Shown piece by piece: positions 19,101-25,111 of a stretch of DNA of 25,908 nt. The stretch is taken from positions 1 to 25,908 of IMG/VR virus record IMGVR_UViG_3300042568_000180. One strand, given 5' to 3'. Both the position numbers and the translations under genes were made by a program. The notes beneath the pieces are model-generated. The model did not search any database, was not told the origin of the DNA, and worked only from the letters and a program-made list of their open reading frames with translations. Numbering within the stretch: position 1 is the stretch's first letter; every line of letters begins with the position of its first letter. The stretch is from a virus.

Positions 19101-20145
19101 CTGATACGCCAAGCTTGCCGAGGGCAAGAGAAAGTTCTGACACTTCGTTTGCAGAAAATTTTGTTTCTACTGCAACATTTCTTATCTCCTCCTCTAGAGA
19201 TTTTAAAGATTCTCCGCTTGAGCCAGTAACTGCTGATATCTTTGCCAAAGATGACTCAAACTCAGTGAACGCGTTAAATGACCCAACAAAGAACTGCCTT
19301 GTGCCGCCAACCAGCGCACCAAGAACCTCGTATACTCCAATGAACTTTGTTACACTGGCTACTGCCTTACCAATTGATTCTGGAGTAAAGGCGGCAAAGA
19401 ATGATTTACCAAAGAACTTTCGACTTTCTGCTAACTTGTCAGCAGCAATCTGTTCTTTTTCAATCCTTTTGTTGTTGGCCCTTTCGAGTCTAGCGTAAAG
19501 TTTTTCTTGTGCCGCTACAAGCTTTTCATTTGCTGCCTTTTCATCCCTTATCCTTTTGTTTACAGCATCTAAACCACTTTGACGTATTTTGCTTTTTGCT
19601 CTTTCGGCCTTATTTAAATCATCTACCTCTTTTTGTAAAGATGCCTTTCGTTCTTTGTCAATTTGAATTCTTAGCTTTGCTTCGGCAAGTGCAACCTTCA
19701 GTGCCTCTCTTTTTGTCTTTAGTACCTCCTGCTCAAGCTGATTTGCCTTCTTGATTGCAAGAGCCTCATCATTTGATAGGTCAATGTATACCTGCTGAGC
19801 CTTATTAAACGCCTTAAGCTCTTTATTTGTTAGCGTGCTGTATTTATTTCCAAGGACACCAAGTGCGGTCTGCAACTTTAAAGCTGCATCGACCTGCTCA
19901 TCTGACGATTTTTTTGACTTCAGTGTTCTTTGAGCATAATCATCGGCTGTTTTTGCAATCTTTATAAATTCCTCTCTTGCATTGTTTAGCCTTGTGCCTA
20001 ACTGTTTTTGAATTTCAGAATAGTCGGTTGTCTCTTCTGTAAGCGCAGAAAACGCTGTGGTTAGAGAAGCTAAAGACTTGCTAAAGTCTTGTACAAGCTT
20101 TAACTGGTCTTTAAGTGTAGATTCTGAAAGTGGTCGGTTTGCCAT
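16168..20145 (-). CDS. Tape measure protein (TP901-type)
   Basis: This 1325-aa protein is expected to set tail length and pass into the host envelope on ejection. Residues ~130-240 are a Lys/Glu/Ala coiled coil. About 288-465 is the TP901 tape-measure core: FTEFESSLAKISAVTG, then AAAATGEDITAVGEAIVKVS, LTGAVNETSLSL, YVGPIASQVGLSFEETA and GFSASRAGTGLRRILLDLKK. Long helical stretches follow (about 560-1100). The C-terminal part has the usual Gly-rich sequence FAEGGIVNGPSHAEGGVPF and EGGEYIVNKKS near 1200-1245. If about 0.15 nm per residue holds as in lambda, the tail would be near 200 nm (inference). It starts one base after the upstream stop (TAATATG), and a dyad element lies 7 bases before the ATG. 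Confidence 0.93.
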   Translation of the reverse strand: MANRPLSESTLKDQLKLVQDFSKSLASLTTAFSALTEETTDYSEIQKQLGTRLNNAREEFIKIAKTADDYAQRTLKSKKSSDEQVDAALKLQTALGVLGNKYSTLTNKELKAFNKAQQVYIDLSNDEALAIKKANQLEQEVLKTKREALKVALAEAKLRIQIDKERKASLQKEVDDLNKAERAKSKIRQSGLDAVNKRIRDEKAANEKLVAAQEKLYARLERANNKRIEKEQIAADKLAESRKFFGKSFFAAFTPESIGKAVASVTKFIGVYEVLGALVGGTRQFFVGSFNAFTEFESSLAKISAVTGSSGESLKSLEEEIRNVAVETKFSANEVSELSLALGKLGVSAKEIPFLLRPIADAAAATGEDITAVGEAIVKVSNQFQVSTNQAATTAAVLTGAVNETSLSLSSFNTAIGYVGPIASQVGLSFEETATALGILSDSGFSASRAGTGLRRILLDLKKPGEDIIVTLRQLAEQNIGVSEAQELVGKQGAAQLISLLRNVDALEKVTLAEQGYANQLTQTAKSMATFKGQLEILTSTYNELLLTVGEFLVSNELVIELIGFLSSESEVLARGYKFLREESDRLGESFEKRVAKGLKEGRTELEILNSILKDTDNVNIKRVLDEVNNANPKNLAEVRKELEKVIDAGNWSSRDAKELLGALDRIAVIRKDFKSNEFVQKGERAVNRLYSEQVKRISEIENAEERRNKAIMASSGFRKAANQADEKANKLLAENAEANKFNASFLQGQAQAYRALANDLSEYTSKEKEKNKVVKDSTDIYLNVFNEEREALDLRLKNIGLEQDAQANAYKKRVKDINDEFNLREQAASGLEERTKLEIDRTKQLSQASDDYKANIEGIRSEIKTWDSDSQLFFDKYSTLFYTSEKNTLNLLNVNERFRQSLVRLGEQTSKLATDAEITGQDYAEFFLQSGIDLTSEFTDSLSNLEKQFGDTAYEQYQLSKAQRAGAKELEDYIKKLEEYYNSVKAQLSPEEQAKIELALKALKKIYSESLNSIISDDDQEKLKKQFAVIGETSGKEFILSIDTSIGEGLQMVLDTTLNAISKFNDTAFENTKNRLEAEKDALREQSDIEDDILSAKLENQLITEAEYRAQVEKNRKKDIQAQNKIDKQIFEAQQKRDRQSALTDYLTAIASIIPNLIVTDKNGDPIGIALKAALTGALATASYGAELRAINQRKFFPTKFAEGGIVNGPSHAEGGVPFTVRGQGGYEMEGGEYIVNKKSTQKYKTLLDQINGYGKSNYKFAAGGVVKDPTEVANRQIELLEAIASSNISMVGKLDKPVRAFVASNDLRSDENARRIQERNSQL

Positions 20146-20146
20146 A

Positions 20147-20845
20147 TTATCCTAATATACTAATTACCTTGTTTATTGAAGCTGTTCCTATATCTTGAAG
20201 CCAAAGTTGATTGAACTCCTCTAAAGCGGAAAGCAGTGCAAATTCAGCAACGATATTTCCCGAAGCAAAATATGGGCTTCTGTTCTTTAGTTGTTGGTTT
20301 TGGTTGATTGAGCGAGCAATCAAAAATGCTAAGCTTGCCCGAGCTTTTTTTGACTTTGGGGCACCAACTAGTGGATAAAGGTAAGTTTTACTTGTGCCAC
20401 CGCGGACTCCTTTGTTTACATTACCGCGCTCCCTGCGAGTTGAGTAATTATTGTTTTGAACGTAGTTGGCTCCGTACTTGTTTTTCCAAGTTCCGTTTTT
20501 AACTTTTGCTAGAATCCAGCTTTCGATAGTCCTTGCCTCTACATCAATATCTTGAGTTGATGTTTCAGCTAGATTAGAATCTATGAGTTCAGCATATTTA
20601 GGTTTTGCTAACCTGTTAAAAAAAGTAATGGATACGTTTTCTATAACATCAAACTCCTTATTGATGGTATAAGATATGCTTAGGTCTTTGGTAAAGTCTC
20701 TGCGTAGAATTGCATCTGAAAGCTTTCCAGTATAGTATTGACCTCTTCGATTTAGAGAATTAACCATAGCCTCGTTAAGCCCAGAAGAACGGAGCTTACG
20801 AAGCAAAATTGCTCTGAGCTGACCACCCTGTTTGCGTGCGCTCAT
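20147..20845 (-). CDS. Hypothetical basic tail-module protein
   Basis: This 232-aa protein, rich in Arg, Lys and Asn, lies between the tail-terminator-like gene (one-base TAATG overlap) and the tape measure (one-base gap). No known motif was recognised. Visible parts are an N-terminal basic helix region (GGQLRAILLRKLRSSGLNEA, 7-26), a middle region with WILAKVKNGTWKNKYGANY (about 109-127), an Arg/Gly/Asn-rich loop, and a C-terminal helical stretch LLSALEEFNQLWLQDIG. In other phages this slot can hold neck or tail-completion components, so a tail assembly role is likely but not shown. The coding end carries a copy of the 14-bp dyad that precedes the tape measure gene. Confidence 0.6.
   Translation of the reverse strand: MSARKQGGQLRAILLRKLRSSGLNEAMVNSLNRRGQYYTGKLSDAILRRDFTKDLSISYTINKEFDVIENVSITFFNRLAKPKYAELIDSNLAETSTQDIDVEARTIESWILAKVKNGTWKNKYGANYVQNNNYSTRRERGNVNKGVRGGTSKTYLYPLVGAPKSKKARASLAFLIARSINQNQQLKNRSPYFASGNIVAEFALLSALEEFNQLWLQDIGTASINKVISILG
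20153..20166 (-). promoter_or_regulatory. Near-palindromic 14-bp element upstream of tape measure gene
   Basis: The top strand reads TAATATACTAATTA, one base from the capsid copy and itself TAATTA-type at one end. It lies inside the last codons of the preceding gene, 7 bases before the tape measure ATG, so its match is constrained by coding but retained. Confidence 0.35.
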
Positions 20846-21297
20846 TATTCAGGAACATAGCTTGAGTTTAGAGACTCATCAGTACAAGAGATGTTCTTGT
20901 CAAAGTCAACTTCAAAGCTGCACACTGCTGCAGTTAGGTTGTACTCGTCGGTCGGCGCTTGAGCAATGCTCACCTCTTCAAACTCCACATCATTGTCAAG
21001 ACTTAGGATAAAGTCCTGTACCTGACCAACAACAAACAAATTTTCCTGCATTGAAATCACCAGTGACTCTTGGTCATCCGCCAAGCACTTGTCTACCACA
21101 AACAGGGCAAACGTAACCTTGTTAGTGTTTAGTCGGTGAGATATGTTGCTTGACTCAACAGAGATAAACAGTGAACGAGAATCTACGTTCATCGTGTCAA
21201 CCTCCTCAATAGAGCCAACAATCTTAAAAGCTTCAATCATTCTATGCCCTTCAGCAAAGCCCTTGAGGTGCTTGTAGAAATCAAAAAGAGTGGTCAT
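20845..21297 (-). CDS. Putative tail terminator / tail completion protein
   Basis: This 150-aa acidic protein has a beta-alpha pattern. Its opening helix (LFDFYKHLKGFAEGHRMIEA, 4-23) is followed by strands with SRSLFISVESSNISHRLN and KVTFALFVVDKCLADDQESL, then a helix (MQENLFVVGQVQDFIL) and paired strands. This order (target strand, FxLFVVDK, then NxxxVxxxxxDFI) is what I associate with the small tail-completion proteins of Bacteroidota phages that cap the tube at the neck. The position shortly before the tape measure supports a tail role. The dyad element TAATTTACAAATTA lies between the upstream stop and this ATG. Confidence in the exact role is moderate. Confidence 0.55.
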   Translation of the reverse strand: MTTLFDFYKHLKGFAEGHRMIEAFKIVGSIEEVDTMNVDSRSLFISVESSNISHRLNTNKVTFALFVVDKCLADDQESLVISMQENLFVVGQVQDFILSLDNDVEFEEVSIAQAPTDEYNLTAAVCSFEVDFDKNISCTDESLNSSYVPE

Positions 21298-21309
21298 AGA
21301 TGCTTTTGT

Positions 21310-21323
21310 TAATTTACAAATTA
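21310..21323 (-). promoter_or_regulatory. Best copy of the near-palindromic 14-bp element
   Basis: The top strand reads TAATTTACAAATTA, a perfect 6+6 inverted repeat (TAATTT/AAATTA) around AC. It contains the stop codon of the upstream gene (21321-21323) and lies 12 bases before the tail-terminator ATG. Confidence 0.5.
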
Positions 21324-21998
21324 CCGTCTGCGGGCCTCTTCAGCCCTGCGCTCTGCTTCGATTCGCTTAGCAAGCTGTACCCTGTAGGCCATCTCCACCA
21401 AAACATCAGACATCTTCATATCGTACACAAACTGAAACTTAGTCAAGTCCTCATTTGCCAACGCTCTTACAATCGAGTACCAAAACCACCTTTCGTTAAA
21501 GGTGTCTGGTTCATCTGGCTCTTCCTCCTCTTCTCCCTCGATTGGCTCAATCCTATTGTAGATTACGCCCTCAAACTTGGTAAAAAGAACATAGTCCCTG
21601 TTTTGCATCATACTCTTGATGATGTGCGCTATTGCTATAGCGTCCTCCTCGTAAATCGAGTCTATCAACTTCTCTTCCTTCTCTTGGTCGGTGTTGTCGA
21701 ACTCTGGCTCATCTTTAGGTCTTATGATAAGCGCAGCAACAGATGACTCATCAAACCCGTTCTTGATTGTATGCTCGAGTAAAATAAATTGCGTTAGAGA
21801 CATCTTTAGGATGTCGGTGTACACATTGTATCTGTCGGCTACAGAAGATGCGTCTATGGCCCTAAAACTGGCCTCCTCGAGCTTGTCTGTAGCTCGAATT
21901 ATATCTAGACGCTCTATTGCGGATATCTCTTTTAGAAATTCTTCTAATCTGTCGTTGCTGATTGCATCAGCTAATTTGAGTTTTAATCCGAACCTCAT
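21321..21998 (-). CDS. Putative tail assembly chaperone
   Basis: This 225-aa acidic, helical protein starts at the ATG that overlaps the terL stop (ATGA, 21995-21998). The frame stays open 15 codons further upstream, but that would lie inside terL, so the coupled start is preferred. The C-terminal part (about 167-225: FNERWFWYSIVRALANEDLT, then KFQFVYDMKMSDVLVEMAY, ending EAERRAEEARRR) resembles the WYxxLxxLAxxDxxKxxxV pattern of tail assembly chaperones, which bind tape measure protein during tail assembly. The middle is Glu-rich (EGEEEEEPDEPD). There is no room for a frameshifted extension, because the next gene starts 23 bases after the stop. This is inference from pattern and context. Confidence 0.5.
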   Translation of the reverse strand: MRFGLKLKLADAISNDRLEEFLKEISAIERLDIIRATDKLEEASFRAIDASSVADRYNVYTDILKMSLTQFILLEHTIKNGFDESSVAALIIRPKDEPEFDNTDQEKEEKLIDSIYEEDAIAIAHIIKSMMQNRDYVLFTKFEGVIYNRIEPIEGEEEEEPDEPDTFNERWFWYSIVRALANEDLTKFQFVYDMKMSDVLVEMAYRVQLAKRIEAERRAEEARRR

Positions 21999-23245
21999 AA
22001 GAACATTGTTACTCCACCGTCTTGCTCCTTGAACGCACACCACGCCCCAATAGCCAAAGACATCACCATATCATCGTGCTTACCAAGTGAGTTCGAGAAC
22101 TGGATGTTTCCAGTGATTGGATTTCTCTTGCTCTTGAAGTCGTAAAGTTCCTTAATCAGGTCTAGGTTGTCTGGGATGGTAATCTTCTTGTCCTCGAACA
22201 ACTTCATAAGGTTCCTGATGATTTCAGGCTTGGTTTGACCAGTAGTCTGGAACGGAAGCATCTTGTACATCCTGTCATCCTCGGTAATCTCATCAAACAA
22301 CAAATCGTTGTTGTTGACCTCAAAGTAGCAGGCCATCAACTTCTCATCGTGCTTCAGGTAGAAGTCCTTGATGCGATTCTTGAACATATCAGCATCCATA
22401 CCCAACTCACGATACTGAAACCTATCAATATCGATAACATCATAATCTTGGTTCATTGCGGTTAAAACAGTGTAGTCATACGCAACACCAATGTCCATCC
22501 CAATGTATACTCGTTCGGTGGTGTTTGGGGCATACTGCCGAGTGGCCTCCTCTACGTTGCTAAAGAGCGCATCACCACTTACAGGCTTACACAGGAACTC
22601 TTGGTCGAACTGAGCCTTTGTCATACTCTGCTTGATACCGAGTACCGTCTTCTCAACCAACGGGTCTTTTAGGTCCAGATACGTCCGCTTGATGGATTTA
22701 ATCTGTTCCCAGTTCTTCTCATCCATTCCCTGCACATACTTGTCCCAGTACCAGTTCTTGCCGTTGAATGTCGAAGACATCACCACCCGCCCGCCTGTGC
22801 GAGTCACCATAGGAAGCAAAACCTCGTTGATGAAGTCCTCACTCATAAACGCAGCCTCATCGATGTATATGAAGTCCAACGTAGCACCACGAAGGTTATC
22901 GCCAGAGTCAGCAGACCTAAACTTGATAAAGCTACCATTGTGAAAGAACATCTCATTGTTCTTCCTGTCGAATCGCTTCACTATCTGCTGGAACAGCTCC
23001 TGATGGTTTATGAACGCAGCCTCGATATCCTTCATCACCTTGTTGGCTTGGTCCTGAATAGGGCTAACCCAGAACATACGAGTGCGAGGCTTGTTGAGCG
23101 CCCTCATCACCGCATCGTTCATCATCATAAAAGTCTTACCTGTCTGCCGACCCGCAACGATAAGCGCAATAAACGGCTTGTCCTTGTGGATGACATTCAG
23201 GAAGTCTCTTTGAGGCTCCGAAGGGTTATAGAGATTAATCTTCAT
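21995..23245 (-). CDS. terL: Terminase large subunit
   Basis: This 416-aa DNA-packaging motor protein, which docks on the portal, has ATPase and nuclease halves. A Walker A GRQTGKT occupies residues 32-38, Walker B with catalytic acid (DFIYIDEAAF, 124-133; Asp129/Glu130) follows, and the coupling motif SSTFNG lies at 157-162. In the RNase H-like nuclease, candidate metal ligands are Asp251 (YIGMDIGVAYDYT), Glu309 (ACYFEVNN) and Asp391/Asp392 (KHDDMVMSLAIG). The length and all key residues are intact. The start overlaps the small-subunit stop by 11 bases, and the end overlaps the next gene (ATGA). The packaging type (cos or pac) cannot be decided from this sequence alone. Confidence 0.96.
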   Translation of the reverse strand: MKINLYNPSEPQRDFLNVIHKDKPFIALIVAGRQTGKTFMMMNDAVMRALNKPRTRMFWVSPIQDQANKVMKDIEAAFINHQELFQQIVKRFDRKNNEMFFHNGSFIKFRSADSGDNLRGATLDFIYIDEAAFMSEDFINEVLLPMVTRTGGRVVMSSTFNGKNWYWDKYVQGMDEKNWEQIKSIKRTYLDLKDPLVEKTVLGIKQSMTKAQFDQEFLCKPVSGDALFSNVEEATRQYAPNTTERVYIGMDIGVAYDYTVLTAMNQDYDVIDIDRFQYRELGMDADMFKNRIKDFYLKHDEKLMACYFEVNNNDLLFDEITEDDRMYKMLPFQTTGQTKPEIIRNLMKLFEDKKITIPDNLDLIKELYDFKSKRNPITGNIQFSNSLGKHDDMVMSLAIGAWCAFKEQDGGVTMFL

Positions 23246-23699
23246 CCTCGTAGTCTATGTCGATGAAGCCACCCACGTCTTCGGTTGTTTGTGTAAGGTC
23301 AATCGTTGCCTTCACATCAATCTTAGTCTGCTGGACCTTCACGGGAGCTTTGAAGCCTTGCATATCGTTAATCATCTTCATAGCCTCCATAGCCATCTTG
23401 ACATCACCAACAGACATAGCCTCATCACGAATCTTAATCAGCAACTCAAGGTTCATACCCTTAGTCGCCTCCACCTTCTCCTCGGTCTTGTTGACCACAC
23501 TACGCAAAGCCAAATAAAAAGCAGTGCCGTAGTTGTTCTTGTCCCGATAGTAGCTCGTGTAGTTAAGCTCCTTCGCAATCTTACCCTGCTGCTCGATGCC
23601 CTCAGTGCGGACACGCTCAATGAACTCCTCCTGCATCGCAGTAAGCCCAGAGCCTCTTCCAGAGACCACCTCGTTCTTAGCGTTTCTTATGGATGCCAT
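23235..23699 (-). CDS. terS: Terminase small subunit
   Basis: This is a 154-aa protein from the ATG at 23699. The frame extends to 23750, but that longer start lies deeper in the preceding gene and gives a Cys/Ser-rich leader unlike the rest. Residues ~15-60 (SGLTAMQEEFIERVRTEG, GKIAKELNYTSYYRDK, FYLALRSVVN) form a helical region compatible with the DNA-recognition helix-turn-helix of small terminases. A central helical stretch (MNLELLIKIRDEAMSVG) suits oligomerisation, and the acidic tail (VGGFIDIDYEDED) may contact TerL. The stop overlaps the start of terL by 11 bases, the classical terS-terL arrangement. Its role is recognition of the packaging site and activation of TerL. Confidence 0.78.
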   Translation of the reverse strand: MASIRNAKNEVVSGRGSGLTAMQEEFIERVRTEGIEQQGKIAKELNYTSYYRDKNNYGTAFYLALRSVVNKTEEKVEATKGMNLELLIKIRDEAMSVGDVKMAMEAMKMINDMQGFKAPVKVQQTKIDVKATIDLTQTTEDVGGFIDIDYEDED

Positions 23700-23964
23700 A
23701 CACAGGGATGCTGTTGATACCAAAACGCAAGGTGAAGTAAAACTCATCATCGAACTTAGGCTCGAACTCGTAGTGGTAATACTTCATCACATTAGACTTC
23801 ACACGCTGGATGCAACTACCACAAGCAGTCTTCGGATTCTCAACCACCCGAATGTAGTTTGACTTTCCAACCATAGAGTTGTGAAACTCGAACATCGCTG
23901 CCCTCAAGTCACCCTTCGGCATACTGTGAGTCAACAGCTCTCTAATCAATTCTCTGAATTCCAT
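23677..23964 (-). CDS. Hypothetical CxxC protein preceding terminase
   Basis: This is a 95-aa protein from the ATG at 23964. A TTG six bases further up would add two residues, but it falls inside a -7-like box. The core PKTACGSCIQRVKSNVMKYY (about 45-64) has one CxxC pair, and its last 8 codons overlap terS by 23 bases. Similar small CGSCIQR-type proteins beside terminase genes are familiar to me from Bacteroidota phages and prophages, but I do not know their function. The single CxxC could bind metal as a dimer or act in redox chemistry. It is the first gene of the leftward block. The ATG is only three bases after the -7-like box, so the transcript could be nearly leaderless. Confidence 0.75.
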   Translation of the reverse strand: MEFRELIRELLTHSMPKGDLRAAMFEFHNSMVGKSNYIRVVENPKTACGSCIQRVKSNVMKYYHYEFEPKFDDEFYFTLRFGINSIPVYGIHKKR

Positions 23965-23967
23965 ATC

Positions 23968-23975
23968 CAAATATA
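23968..23975 (-). promoter_or_regulatory. Perfect -7-like box (TATATTTG) at the head of the late block
   Basis: On the minus strand the sequence is TATATTTG, an exact match to the Bacteroidota -7 consensus TAnnTTTG, and the only exact match on the minus strand in the intergenic region. No clear TTG or TTTG box sits about 19 bases further upstream. The first ATG lies three bases downstream, so use of this box would make the first gene leaderless or nearly so. Confidence 0.35.
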
Positions 23976-24010
23976 CAATGAATTACGTTATGAATTACTA
24001 AAAGAACTTT

Positions 24011-24131
24011 GTATAATAGTATACTATATATAGTATACTATCTATATTAGTATACCTATATTACTCTACATTATACTATTATTAATGATATAATAGTAGA
24101 ATACTCGTATAGAGTATTCTATAGTAGTATA
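24011..24131. repeat. Cluster of palindromes and TAGTATA/TATACTA heptamers
   Basis: Seven heptamers lie within about 115 bp: TAGTATA at 24017, 24031, 24048 and 24125, and TATACTA at 24020, 24034 and 24072. The first four form a 26-bp perfect palindrome at 24016-24041. A 9-bp stem with a 7-base loop lies at 24074-24098, and a 10-bp stem with a GTATA loop at 24097-24121. The density is beyond simple A/T richness. A cooperative operator, replication origin or recombination site is possible. Confidence 0.8.
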
Positions 24132-24261
24132 ATAATAGACAGGATAAAATGGGAGTGAGAGCGAATGTTGGCAGAATCGTTCATTCCCCGCGTACAAAGG
24201 GGCTAGTTAAGAACAAAACCAAAATTTTTTACGGTCACACACTAAATTTTTTTTTTACACC

Positions 24262-24291
24262 TTGTTTGTAATTATTTTAGCCCCACATTTG
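24262..24291 (+). promoter_or_regulatory. Candidate rightward promoter (Bacteroidota type)
   Basis: TTG at 24262-24264 (within CTTGTTTG) is followed after 19 bases by CACATTTG at 24284-24291, one mismatch from TAnnTTTG. The spacing fits the Bacteroidota -33/-7 arrangement. The predicted leader to the first rightward ATG is about 60 bases and includes the TTTATACAAATAAT sequence at 24327-24340. This suggests an early promoter recognised by host sigma factor. Confidence 0.5.
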
Positions 24292-24359
24292 TAGTGCGGT
24301 ACGACTAAACCAAACCAACCGCACTATTTATACAAATAATCTCTAAAACAAAAATTCAA

Positions 24360-24617
24360 ATGTCAACCTCTTCAAATCCACAAATGACTAAAGTTCTTGT
24401 AAACAAATCACGGAACCGCATTGCTACGGAGAACGACCTAGCAAAGTTCACAATTATTTCTGTGCTTCAGAACTATTTAGACGAGGATGCCGTCGGAATG
24501 TCTGAAGAATTTCGTCGACACTATGCTAAACACCTTGAAGCAATAACCGCCAAACTTGGCGCACCTGAAGTAGTCGAGGCATATGTACCGAAGCAAAAGT
24601 TCGTATTCGCTGAGTAA
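24360..24617 (+). CDS. Hypothetical small early protein, 85 aa
   Basis: This is the first gene of the rightward block. The protein is hydrophilic with a helical middle (DLAKFTIISVLQNYLDEDAV, about 26-45, and MSEEFRRHYAKHLEAITAKLG, 47-67). It has no recognised motif, no membrane segment and no signal peptide. The ATG follows an A-rich leader (TCTAAAACAAAAATTCAA) without a Shine-Dalgarno sequence, as is usual in Bacteroidota. It is preceded by a candidate promoter and followed by a terminator-like hairpin, so it may be expressed as a single-gene unit. The function is unknown. Small early phage proteins of this kind often bind host factors, but nothing here shows a target. Confidence 0.75.
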   Translation: MSTSSNPQMTKVLVNKSRNRIATENDLAKFTIISVLQNYLDEDAVGMSEEFRRHYAKHLEAITAKLGAPEVVEAYVPKQKFVFAE

Positions 24618-24627
24618 GTTCCTGGAT

Positions 24628-24655
24628 GGGTGGATGAAATACTCCACCCTTATTT
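24628..24655 (+). terminator. Terminator-like hairpin after first rightward gene
   Basis: GGGTGGA (24628-24634) pairs with TCCACCC (24643-24649) across an 8-base loop and is followed by TTATTT. The stem is modest and the T-tract broken, so termination may be partial. It starts 10 bases after the stop codon. Confidence 0.5.
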
Positions 24656-24685
24656 CTACAAATAATCCCCAAAAATTCCTACAAA

Positions 24686-24961
24686 ATGTCCGTACAATTT
24701 GAACAAATCAGTGCCGAAGATTTAGCGTTATTCCTGGCCAAGCATAGCGCCAGGAAATCCCAGGCTAGAAATACAAATAAGCCCAAGGCTAAAACTGTAA
24801 AAACCCGCAAGGGATTGATGCAAGTATTAGACAAGGATGGATACAAGTTTATTCCTGTAAGGGATACAGATAGTATGAAGATTATTGTAAAAACTTACAA
24901 GAAGCCAAAGTACAGAAAGAATATGTATGCTCGTATTTTTTGGGAGCAAGAAAAGTGGTAA
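24686..24961 (+). CDS. Hypothetical small basic protein, 91 aa
   Basis: This is a strongly basic protein. A short acidic N-terminal helix (EQISAEDLALFLAKHSARKS, 6-25) is followed by a Lys/Arg/Asn-rich linker (about 26-43) and a C-terminal part rich in Tyr and Lys (MKIIVKTYKKPKYRKNMYAR, about 64-83). The charge suggests nucleic-acid contact, but no known fold can be named. The leader TTTCTACAAATAATCCCCAA plus further A-rich sequence precedes the ATG and closely matches the leader of the previous gene, so the two may be regulated alike. No Shine-Dalgarno sequence is seen. Confidence 0.7.
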   Translation: MSVQFEQISAEDLALFLAKHSARKSQARNTNKPKAKTVKTRKGLMQVLDKDGYKFIPVRDTDSMKIIVKTYKKPKYRKNMYARIFWEQEKW

Positions 24962-25000
24962 CTGTCTAACTATTATTTATACAACTCTAAAACTATTATT

Positions 25001-25111
25001 ATGATTTCATTTGTCCAACTATTAATGCTAATGGGCCTGGTAATTATTGTACCAATGCTCGTGTCCGAAGGTGTACAACTATTTAAAGAACTGTTCAACG
25101 ATGCAAAGTAA
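25001..25111 (+). CDS. Small membrane peptide, 36 aa
   Basis: This short frame runs from the ATG at 25001 to TAA at 25109-25111. Residues ~3-22 (SFVQLLMLMGLVIIVPMLVS) form one clear hydrophobic segment long enough to span a membrane, followed by a short charged tail (EGVQLFKELFNDAK). The last 11 bases overlap the start of the next gene, so the two are probably co-translated. The leader TATTTATACAACTC resembles those of neighbouring genes. The function is unknown. A single-span peptide in an early block could modify the host membrane or take part in superinfection exclusion, which is speculation. Support comes from the leader, the overlap and the composition. Confidence 0.55.
   Translation: MISFVQLLMLMGLVIIVPMLVSEGVQLFKELFNDAK

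Larger units (their letters stand above)
23965..24359. other. Divergent intergenic control region
   Basis: These ~395 bases separate the leftward late block from the rightward small genes. The left half (about 24010-24135) is almost entirely A/T with palindromes, listed separately. From about 24140 the composition becomes mixed: a CCCC(GCGTACAAA)GGGG hairpin lies near 24185, then two T-runs, the second of ten T (24247-24256), followed by a candidate rightward promoter. A 40-codon frame at 24149-24271 has no support. No tRNA, attachment site or clear replication origin could be recognised, although the A/T-rich palindromic part could serve as one. Confidence 0.7.

Noticed and set aside
21999-22043. 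Longer start for the chaperone-like gene, 15 codons upstream
   Set aside because: It lies inside the terL coding end. The ATGA overlap at 21995-21998 is a better and common coupled start.
23700-23750. Longer start for terS
   Set aside because: It would add a Cys/Ser-rich leader within the preceding gene. The start at 23699 gives a normal small terminase N-terminus.
24011-24131. CRISPR array or tRNA in the palindromic region
   Set aside because: There are no evenly spaced identical repeats with unique spacers, and no cloverleaf or TTC-loop pattern; the repeats are short, A/T-only and overlapping.
24149-24271. 40-codon frame on the plus strand in the divergent region
   Set aside because: It overlaps the T-runs and the candidate promoter, has a poly-Phe end created by the T10 run, and lacks the leader seen before the other rightward genes.
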